From Simmondsia chinensis (taxonomy: Eukaryota > Streptophyta > Magnoliopsida > Caryophyllales > Simmondsiaceae), in the NCBI GenBank assembly GCA_018398585.1, contig JAGTTD010000021.1:23403107-23467106 (forward strand): a stretch of 64,000 nucleotides of DNA. The letters run 5' to 3'. The notes under the pieces were generated by a model. That model was not told where the DNA came from. It was given only the letters and a program-made list of their open reading frames with translations, and ran no database searches. Made by a program: the position numbers and the translations under genes. Numbering within the stretch: position 1 is the stretch's first letter; every line of letters starts with the position of its first letter. Of this stretch, positions 54,961-64,000 are shown piece after piece.

Positions 54961-56043
54961 GACCCGCTTGTATTGGGATGCTTGCTGCATCAGACGGAAA
55001 GCTCGATCAAAGACTAAATTAATTATTTATTCGGTTCAGTTATCGATGCTCTTTTATATGCCTTGGATTAAGGTCGAATGTCATTTTCTTCAAACTTTCC
55101 TCACACTAAAAAAGGGTAGAATTCTCAAAATTAATTAAAATTTTCATAATATTTTCTTTACTACTTTTTTTCATTGCTTTTTCCATTCCAAACACAAAAG
55201 GTATTTTCGTCAATATTTTCCTTCTTTCCACGAAATTTTCGGAACTCCAAGTGGAGCCTAAGTGCTGGTTTTTATCTGTTTATGTATTTTTGGTTTTTTA
55301 AAACTAAAAATTAGGTTTAAAAATAAATTTTTTTCTTATTTTTAGTTTGTATTCTCAGTGTTCTTTGTCTGAAAAAATTCTCAACTTTTTTTTAATTTTA
55401 ATGAAAATTAAAAAAGAAAAAATAATTTTTAAAACCCAAATTTTTTTTTAATCAAAACCCACTGTTTAGTTTTAGAAAACCACAAATTCAAAAAAAAAAA
55501 AAAAAAAATCATACATGCACTAAATTATCCAATAACGCAAAGGTTTATTGACAAACCCATAATAACAACTCGTAATTTGATTGTAGTCAATGTTGATCTC
55601 TATTTTAGAGATACTAATTCAACAGCTGGTTGAGTTGGAATATAGTATCACGATATCGGTTATCGGTTATATGAGCCCTTTGGTTTCTCTGTCTATTTCA
55701 GATGTAAGCTTTATTATAATGCAAATTAGTATGATCTCATACGATACGCCGATAGTGTTTGTATTTTTTAAAATATAATTTATATATTATTAATATATTA
55801 TCACAGGGATTTTATTGAATTTATAAAATGATATAATAAAAAACTTGAATTCTTATTTTCTTCTTTTTTATAATCGACAATATTAAATGACACTCTCTTA
55901 GAATTGTTTTGATTAGAATTTGAAAGGTTTTAATGACATTTCTTATAATTACTTGAATTAGGGTTTAGAGGCTTTTAGGAGTAAGGATATTTGGCAATAA
56001 TGTATAGGAGAAGGTAGAAGATAGTTATCCGAAAAGCGAGCAC
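54961..56043. other. AT-rich region upstream of the HflX gene
   Basis: No gene. An A-run lies near 55489-55508. Proximal promoter sequence presumably begins after 55.8 kb; no TATA box was identified. Confidence 0.35.
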
Positions 56044-56058
56044 AAAACGCTGCGTTTT
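56044..56058 (+). promoter_or_regulatory. Palindrome AAAACGCTGCGTTTT before the HflX gene
   Basis: Seven-base arms around a single T, plus a half-copy (CAAAACGC) 14 bases later, about 120 bases before the start codon. Compare AAACGACGTCGTTT before the MAP kinase. Confidence 0.45.
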
Positions 56059-56179
56059 AAGCTTCCTTAAACCAAAACGCAAAAGAAGAGAGGTGCTCTG
56101 TAGAACTCCTCATTTGTGGCCATGGAGGGAGATACATACACGCACAAATCCATTCATCGCCATTTGCAGAGACTGAGCG

Positions 56180-59100
56180 ATGAGCTCCAGCTTCTTCAAT
56201 CTTGTCACTCCACCGTTCATACAACTCCATAATCACATCCATATTTCTCGATGTTCGCAACTCTCAATTTTCACTCCAAGATTGAAGAAGAACTCCTCGA
56301 TTTGTGACAATTTGATGCTTGCCAGCGCTCTACAAAGTGGCGTCGATGTCGTCTCTCCGCCGCCGGTGTCAGTGCCGGAGAACTCAGAAGCGGAGGCCGG
56401 GGGCGGCGTTGTAGATGAGGAAGCGGCGGTAACGGCAGGAAGTGGAGAGAGAAAGGGGAGGGAGAAGAAAAGTGAGGATTTTGATGGTCGTTTCAAGCTA
56501 AGGAATGGAAGAGAGGTACAAAAGAATGTTTATTTTGTGGGTTCAACTCAATATGATGATGTTAGAGTATAAAACCAATTTCAACTTAAGATTTTGGAAA
56601 AGTTGATTCATTTACATGGTATTAGAGCCTAGTTGATTAGGATGTCATCAGTTCGAATCTCAAAAATCCGTTTTCAATATTCACGTAATTTAAATATAAG
56701 GTATGAGGTGAGTTTATGTAATATCTATGTTTTAGCCTAATGGACATTTGCGCAAGGGAAAATGAAGCAGAATGATCAATATTTGAGGGTTTAAGAATGG
56801 ATAATTGCGTTTCGAAGATTTCTTAGTTACAAAGAGCAATTTTAGATTTTTCATTTCATTGTTTCCTATTTAGGCTACGATTGGTTCAGCTTTTCAGAAG
56901 CTTAAAACTATAGAAAAACTCTAGATAGGCTAAATATTAAATTGTTACATAAGGTCAGTCCTGAGTGTTTTCTCCTACCGCATAGGCGGACCTGCTTCTC
57001 AGGTTGGGGGTCCTTGGAAACAGCCTCTCTTCAGGGTAGCCCCCTGAAGGGGGAAGGCTGCGTACATCTACCCCCCTGACCCTGCTTAGGCGGGAGCCCT
57101 TTGAGGCATTGGGTTTGTTGTTGTTGTTGTTAGTCCTGAGTGTTTTAGGGCCTGAATCCGATATTCAAAATGGGGTCCTTTATATGTATTAATATTTTCT
57201 TTAGCTTATAAATGTTAACTAAATAAATTATGAAATAGAAATATAAGTCTGGGTTGAACTAAAGATTTTATAACTTAGGAACCTAAAGTGGGCGTTTGCG
57301 TTGCTTGGGATTTTGATTGGCCCTGCATATGAGTATGTTCACATTAGCATTGCACCCGATTCATGCATATATAATGGGCAGATTTGGAGTGTAAGACTGC
57401 GATTTCTGAAGAATGTGGGCGTACTATGAAATGTGAAGCACTTCTGGATGATAGTATGGTGTATATATTCATTTTGGTGTTGTATACATGGGGCAGGGAG
57501 ATACTTAAGTGCTGCTGTCTACTTGCGCATTTTTTCTTTGTGCTTTTGGATAACTCGCTTTGGCAACAAAGTTGATTGGCTTTGCATGATAAATTTCAGG
57601 TATTTGAGGAAAAAGCCTATCTTGTGGGTGTTGAGCCGAAAGGTATTAGATCAAATTCGTTTGGAATAGAGGAATCGCTCAAGGAATTGGCACAACTAGC
57701 TGACACAGCTGGGCTCGTGGTTGTTGATTCTACTTATCAAAAGTTTGTACTCTTTTCAATTCGCCTTATGCATAATTTGATGCCATGTATTCGGCTTTCT
57801 ATGTCATAATTCTTGATCGACTGCAAAATTTTCACTAGTAGGTGTGATTGTTAGGATGTATCTAGTGCTCATAACTGTCTGCTTTAATGTACTGTTACCG
57901 TAGACCACTGATCATCACGTATTTATTGGTTTTCTTCAAGTTATAAATTGTGAATAGTTTTGATAATCTAAATTGTTTGTATGATCCCAAGTTGTGTAAT
58001 AGCTAAGTGTAAATTAGGTTATATTTCCATGTTCACCAACACACTATTTTCTAGTAGGTATGGGGCAATCAAACCTAGTCCTAGGACCTCAACCTTAGTA
58101 GTGTTTTTGCCAATGCACTAATGCCTTATCGCCAAATATCCCGCTATTGTGGCCATATTAGTTTTATGTATGTATTCTATGCCCATTCTGATTAGATGTA
58201 TGAACTTTTGAGCATGTTATTGCCTTCCTTTCCTTTGTATTCATAATTTCTCCCCACCATATCTTACTTAACTAGTGATCTCCATGAATCCCCAAACCCA
58301 TAGGGAATGTCATGTCACATATGTTTCTTGATTTTTTGGATGGGAATCTTCATATGATCTCGAGCATCCTCTTTGGTTTTATCTGTATGTGTAGTTATTT
58401 TGATCTTTGCTATATGTACAGGCTTGCAGCACCAAACCCGAGGACCTACATTGGGTCTGGGAAGGTTGCAGAGATTAAGAGTGCGATTCATGCATTGGGA
58501 GTTGAGACTGTGATATTTGATGATGAGCTTTCCCCAGGGTGAGATGGAATTAGTTACCAAATTTATTTATTAATGTTCATGCTATGGCATAAATTTATAT
58601 TTGGATGTAAAGAGGGTTAAAAGGACCTTTTTTTTAGAAGGTTTATGAGCTTAATGATGTGAATGTCAGATATAGCGTTCTGGTAGTTTTGTTTTCCTTG
58701 CATGCTTTTCCTGCAATGTAGCACATACACTGGTTATAATGGCATATTGCTAGCTCATCTTGACCTTCTTCCAACACTTAAGGACTGTAACGGATAAATG
58801 AATTGCCAGGAATCCTAGATTTTTGAATACGCTTTCTTGATTTTCAATAATTTTGGCAGAGATTTTTTTTTTTTTTTTCCTTTAGATGATCAGGTATAAG
58901 GTTATGTACATCTCATCCTCTCAAGACCCTGCCCTGTCGGGAGCGTCTTGAGAACTGGGTTTGTTGTTGTTGTTGACTAGGGTGTCCAAGCTAGCTTACA
59001 TGCAACTTGACTATTATCTAGGTTGCACACACTAGTCAATTAGAAGTTATCCTATTAGGGGGCCCTTTGCACTTAGTGAAACGATTTGAACCCAAAACCT

Positions 59101-62100
59101 AAGGTTTCATGAAGCGCCAATTTTTTGGGTACTAATGCTGGTGGTTGCTGCAGGCAACTGCGCAATTTGGAGAAGACATTCGGTGGAGATGTCAGAGTAT
59201 GTGACAGGACAGCTTTGATCCTTGATATTTTTAACCAGAGAGCAGCAACGCATGAGGCTGCTTTACAGGTGATTTGAGATGCTAGGTAGAGAATAAAGAT
59301 CTCATTGTCATCTTCTCCAATCAGAATAAGCTGACTCCTTTTCGCTTGTCATTGCCATAAGGTTGCACTGGCTCAAATGGAATATCAATTGCCACGCTTG
59401 ATAAGAATGTGGACTCACTTGGAGCGTCAGTCGGGAGGGCAGGTGAAGGGTATGGGTGAGAAACAAATTGAGGTGGATAAGCGTATCTTGCGAGATCAAG
59501 TGAGCACGATTTTCCATGTTTTCGTGCTGTTGTCATTGTCCATTCAATTATAAATTGTGTTACCAATTCTTCTTTTAATTAGAAATTGTGTTACCGAAGA
59601 ATGTTATTATTAATTGTCTGTTATTATCTGTCAGAATCAATTGCATAATGCTGTCAAATACTTTGCATGTCATCCAATTATGTTACTGATTCACTTAGTT
59701 TCCACGGTTACTTATCACTCTATTTATCACGCTTATCTTTAGTTTTGAAGCATGGGATCGATTGATGGTTCACTGTGAAGGTGTCCTGACAATGAGGTGT
59801 CAAGGAGTCGTGTCAATTCTGTTGTGTTTGTTTAAAGAAACATAAGTTTCTCTTTAGCCTTATGAAAATTTAAATGAGTAGTTATATAATCATTAATATC
59901 TACATCCCCTTGATAGTTTTCAACATATAATACATCTTTAAAATCTGTATATAATACATCTATAAATAAAATACAATGTAAATGCACTATAGCAGCTACT
60001 GGAAAAGTGCCATTACATAACGGCTAATCTTGTAGCAACTAATTCAAAATATGTTATGTAACTGCCTTCATTCGATTCCGCGGTATGTAGCTATAGTTTC
60101 TGTATATATGATTTGAGTACTGGATTTGACTTCCGCATTCTCAAATCATGGTGGTAGATTGGTGCCCTTAAGAAGGAGCTGGAATCTGTCCGACGGCATC
60201 GAAAGCTGTACAGGAATCGTCGAGTTTCTGTACCTGTTCCTGTGGTGTCCTTGGTAAATATACCTACATATCTGCTTAATCATACAAATTTAACAAGTAG
60301 TCATTTTTTAATGGTGGAAATATGTTGCATTGGCAAATTAGGTAGGGTATACAAATGCTGGAAAGAGTACTCTATTGAATCAATTGACTGGAGCTGATGT
60401 CCTTGCTGAGGATCGACTATTCGCTACACTTGATCCCACAACAAGAAGGGTGCAGGTTTGCTGTATGCATTTGAGGAACCTTCCTCCACTTTTCTTTTGT
60501 TGATTTTGATTTAAAGTGGACGTCTCTCTTTATCAAAAAAAGAAATTTCATTTAGAGAAGAAAAATATAGATAGTATTTAAGGACATGTATGTCGTCAGA
60601 AACAAAGATCAACAGCTAGTAACAGAAAGCCTTTAGTTTCTCTGAGAATCAACCAGTGGTATACCAGTGAAACCTCATAAAGCTTGTTGCCCAAAGCGAT
60701 CCTAGAAGGACCATATTTTCCTATAAGAAATTCATTAGTGCATATTGGTCCCTAAGATCGTTGCGTTTTATGTAAAGAGGACTTGTTAAGGTGCATTCTT
60801 TGGGCATATAACTTCGTCTTGAAAACTATTTATTGCTGTGCTGCTTCTAGGATTCCGATTTGTGTTTTGAAATTGCACTTCAAATGGGTACTCCTTTGAA
60901 TAGGTGTCACCTCGTTTCTTTGCTGAGAGCATTTTTCATTTGATGGTTATTATCTTAAACGTGATCTTTACTCCCTCTTTTATGTAGATGAAGAACGGGA
61001 AGGAGTTTCTTCTCACTGATACGGTCGGGTTCATCCAAAAATTACCTACCACATTGGTAAACTTAATTTTGCTTTCTCGATAAATTTTGTCAAAGCCCAG
61101 TTCAACATTTTCAGTAATGTTGGGTAGGTAAATAACAAATAGAGAGCTTAGATCTACCTCGTTTGCGGAATTGGATCTGAACTTGTCTTACGGCCTTTTA
61201 TGGAGTGCCTTGAGAACTGTGCAAAATAACTGAGAGGGTTACCAAAGTCCTCCAGTTTCCACATCACCAAAACCTGGAGCCAGAGATAGTGCCTTTAGAG
61301 AGAGAGTTGAGTGATGGGAGTGTTGCATGAATTCTAATGAGAGAGGAAGGGACTCTATTTATAAGCACAAAGCTATAATCCCTTCTAAATCAAATTATGT
61401 ATTCAGATGAGATTTTACCCACATTATCTCAATAGATAAGATAGTGGTTGAGTAGATATCTAACTGATGTGTTTGTAGCTTTGGTTAATAGAAAAATATT
61501 GTAAAATTGTTTAATTTTAAACAAGAACGTAGTTTCAGTCTCTAATTAAGTTTTATTGCTGCAGGTAGCTGCCTTCAGAGCCACACTAGAGGAAATATCA
61601 GAATCATCACTCCTAGTTCATGTAGTGGACGTTAGGTACTATTATTTCATGTTGATCTTTCTTGGAAGGCGTAATTTTCTTACCCATTTACCACCATATC
61701 TTATTGTTATATGATTTTTTTTTTTAGCCATCCCTTAGCGGAGCAGCAGATAGATGCCGTGGAGAAGGTTTTATTGGAGTTAGAGGTCTCATCAATTCCG
61801 AAATTGATGGTATGGAACAAGGTATGAAGAACAAGTACTCCAGATAAATTAAAAAGAATTGCTTTTGTATGTGACAGGTTTTTCCGGTGATAATAATTTG
61901 TTCATAATAGGGTCATTTTTTGCCTAATGTATCAATATGGTCCTTGTACTTTTAATTATGTCCCTTTAGTTCTACATGAAATTAGAGTGAAGTTGATGAC
62001 ATAATTATTGGTCATCTCGTCATGTTCCACACATGCGACACAATATAGACCCATCCGTTGATCCAATTTAAACCCATCTGTCAACCGGACCGTTAGAAAT

Positions 62101-63340
62101 GCCATGACCAACATGAGATAAATTTCAAATCATAGAACAAAATTGACTAAATTAAAAGCATAAGACCTAAATTGACATAAAGGCAAAACATAGGGACCTT
62201 TAGCGTGAATAACCCTTAATAATCACATTCACGCTTGCTTTGGTTGAGTTCCCATTCTTGCATAGTATTACAATTATTTTGTGGCACTAATAGCTGCTCT
62301 TGGCAGGTTGATAATGTGAGTGACCCAGAGAAGGTAAAGATGGCAGCAAAAAGACGAGGAGATGTTGTCTGCATATCTGCTTTGAACGGTCACGGATTAG
62401 ATGAATTCTGCAATGCAATTCAAGATCTATTGAAGGTATATTCCACAAGGACAATGCTTACATTAATTGTAATGTCAAAATTATTGACGTTATGAAAATT
62501 AAATTCATTTATCTCACAAATTTTGCTTCCATTGGTGATCTTGCTGTGATAGGATTCTATGGTGTGGGTAGAGGCTTTGGTTCCATTTGACAAAGGGGAG
62601 CTGCTTAATAGCATACATCGGCTGGGAATGGTTGAAAGGACTGTGAGTACCCCTGAACTTTGATTGAACCATTTTTCGAGTTTTCGCATCTTTTCTTGGT
62701 CATAAGAAGCCTAGTCCACGTGTATTTTGGTTATAGTCCTTTTTTTCACTTTGACATGTGGAATCAAATTGCAAATTGCACTTATGGTCGACGTGTTAGT
62801 GTGCGCTTCATCGGAATTTTATAAATGTTATGCAAAGGGTCATGATAATTGCATTAGGTTTTCAGAGAACAAAATTGCTTACGTATCTTGCATTTATGAG
62901 TATTTGGATGAGAAGCCATGCAACAGTTAATTTTGATACTCATTGAATATGTTGTTTTTATGCGTAAACACATTAATAAAGGATGTTTAGTGCATAGAAT
63001 ACAATACTTATGTATTCTGGAGATGATTACGGAAGTATTGTTGTAGGACCTCCAATCACATAAAGCAAGCTTGAAATCCGTTTTGTAACAATCATTAGAC
63101 TACACAACAGCCTTTATTTGATTACATGTTATGACATTACAGTTGATGTATGTGGGTTGCAAATCCAGTTGACCCTGGCCCTTGCGGCCGGGCCTCAGGT
63201 GCTACTGAAAGAAACTTCTCACTGGACCTTTTTGATTGCAGGACTACACAGAAAAGGGAACGTTGGTGAAGGCACATGTACCCCTTCGCCTTGCAAGGCT
63301 TCTCACCCCATTGAGGCAGTTGTGCGTTTCGTCGTCGTAG
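56180..63340 (+). CDS. HFLX: Plastid HflX-type GTPase
   Basis: TRAFAC-class GTPase homologous to bacterial HflX, which binds and splits stalled 70S ribosomes; plant versions are plastid-targeted. Thirteen exons: 56180-56515, 57600-57742, 58422-58538, 59154-59268, 59362-59499, 60158-60253, 60342-60455, 60988-61056, 61565-61635, 61728-61821, 62307-62435, 62553-62642, 63242-63340; phases close to 536 residues. The Ser/hydrophobic N-terminus looks like a transit peptide, followed by an acidic linker. Seen: N-terminal HflX domain ([27 protein letters not shown]), the [17 protein letters not shown] hinge, G1 GYTNAGKS, G2 LDPTTRR, G3 DTVGF, G4 NKVD (split by an intron) and G5 SALNG. All motifs are intact. 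Introns host RTE tails, a tRNA-like repeat and a MITE. Confidence 0.95.
56560..56760 (+). repeat. tRNA-like SINE in HflX intron 1
   Basis: GATGTTAGAGTATAAAACC is followed by ATGGTATTAGAGCC (A-box-like) and CAGTTCGAATCTC (B-box-like), then 'ataaggtatgagg'. It is the forward-strand version of the repeat pair at 1.28-1.78 kb. Confidence 0.55.
56972..57131 (+). mobile_element. RTE LINE tail with 15-bp target duplication in HflX intron 1
   Basis: Contains CAGGTTGGGGGTCCTTGG, GAAGGCTGCGTACATC, CCTGCTTAGGCGGGAGCCC and TTTGTTGTTGTTGTTG. AGTCCTGAGTGTTTT flanks it at 56957-56971 and 57132-57146. It is a clean reference for the LINE tail that the 5S SINEs share. Confidence 0.9.
58880..58975 (+). mobile_element. 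Diverged RTE/Au-type SINE tail in HflX intron 3
   Basis: Words AGGTTATGTACATCTC, AGACCCTGCCCTGTCGGGAG and ACTGGGTTTGTTGTTG follow a T-run. The order equals the RTE tail but divergence is greater, so an Au/TS-type tRNA SINE is equally possible. Confidence 0.6.
61910..62215. mobile_element. Palindromic MITE in HflX intron 10
   Basis: The left end GGGTCATTTTTTGCC and right end GCGTGAATAACCC are imperfect inverted repeats. Internally 'gtatcaatatggtcctt' on the left pairs with 'aattgacataaagg' on the right, and 'gttgatccaatttaaacc' is shared with the P450 intron element. Confidence 0.6.
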
Positions 63341-63612
63341 ATCCTGGTAAGAGAAACATCATATATAATATCTGGCCTTAAATTGCAAGATTTCGTTATA
63401 TTTTCTTCCTCACATTCAGAGAGAGAGAGAGAGAGTTGGTTAACGTCGGTTCATAAGCATGTATATATTGTATTATGCGCCTGATCTGTACATATGATTG
63501 TAAATAAGTGAGCTCTCAATATCAATATTAGACACCTTTTTGTGCTATATCCCTGTCTGTGTTCACCTTTCTTGTTTGTGTGCAAGTGTTATAGCTCCTC
63601 TGGTAAGAACTA
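63341..63612. other. 3' flank of the HflX gene
   Basis: Probable 3' UTR with a GA microsatellite at about 63418-63436 and a TGTATATATTGTATTATG region. No other feature was seen. Confidence 0.45.
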
Positions 63613-64000
63613 AGGGTGTAAATGATCCGAGCCGCTCGCGAGTAGCTCGAATTAAACTCGACTCGAACTCAAGTTAACCGAGTTCGAGTATCAAAAGATA
63701 CTTGATTAATAAACGAGTACGAGTCGAGTAGTGAACTACTCGGCTCGATACTCGATTAAATACTCGACTCGATACTCAAATAAATACTCGACTCGATACT
63801 CGAATTGGTACTCGACTCATATAAAGTAGTTCTTGTATATTATTTTTTGATAGTTGACCCATTTTGGGATTTTATTGAGAAACTCTTGTATATTATTTTC
63901 TTTTGAAATGGATAGCTTGTGATATTAATAGTAGAATGAAAGAAGGAAGATTGAATTCCTTGTAAAAGATGACATCTTACATTTGTGGTAGAGTGAAAGA
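63613..64000. mobile_element. hAT-like element running out of the window
   Basis: Starts near GGGTGTAAATGATCCGAGCC and continues with repeated ACTCGACTCGATACTCGA words, the layout of the element at 19.3-19.9 kb. The right end lies outside, so the target duplication cannot be checked. Confidence 0.55.

Noticed and set aside
56180..63340. Bacterial contamination, because HflX is a bacterial family
   Set aside because: Thirteen exons with GT-AG introns, a transit-peptide-like N-terminus and intronic plant transposons show a nuclear plant gene.

Overview
The window is nuclear DNA from a flowering plant, and a eudicot (possibly an asterid) fits best. It has AT-rich intergenic DNA, spliced genes with long transposon-filled introns, plant-only families (CYP81 P450, BAHD acyltransferase, pectin methylesterase, group C MAP kinase, plastid HflX GTPase) and dense short retrotransposons. 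The species cannot be fixed from the sequence.

Six genes can be modelled, five with every codon phase closing across the proposed splice sites: a BORCS8/MEF2BNB-like protein (+, 5.25-9.2 kb; its tiny first exon is less certain), a CYP81-type cytochrome P450 (+, 12.3-15.3 kb, 4 exons, 513 aa), a BAHD acyltransferase (+, 35.4-38.0 kb, 2 exons, 454 aa), a group C MAP kinase like MPK7 (+, 45.5-47.4 kb, 2 coding exons, 373 aa), a pectin methylesterase without pro-domain (-, 48.8-50.9 kb, 4 exons, 326 aa) and a plastid HflX GTPase (+, 56.2-63.3 kb, 13 exons, 536 aa). They are independent transcription units with no shared pathway.

The rest is mostly mobile DNA. L1-type LINE pieces occur throughout, the largest at 38.4-41.8 kb. 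RTE-clade LINE 3' ends lie at 10.4, 22.7, 26.7 and 57.0 kb. A nested block at 23.9-27.3 kb holds an inverted-repeat element, a short Copia-like LTR element and an RTE tail; a solo LTR of the same Copia-like family lies at 32 kb. There are Mutator-like MITEs with 9-bp duplications (18.7, 30.5 kb), a hAT-like element with an 8-bp duplication (29.3 kb), other hAT-like elements, palindromic MITEs and tRNA-derived SINEs.

The most striking signal is a SINE family of about 200-250 bp whose head is 5S ribosomal RNA (with A-box and C-box) and whose tail matches the 3' end of the RTE LINEs in the same window. About ten copies or fragments lie on both strands, and several are bounded by 11-19 bp target-site duplications. 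This looks like a Pol III-transcribed 5S/RTE hybrid SINE with its LINE partner alongside, and it has seeded the introns of at least three of the genes.
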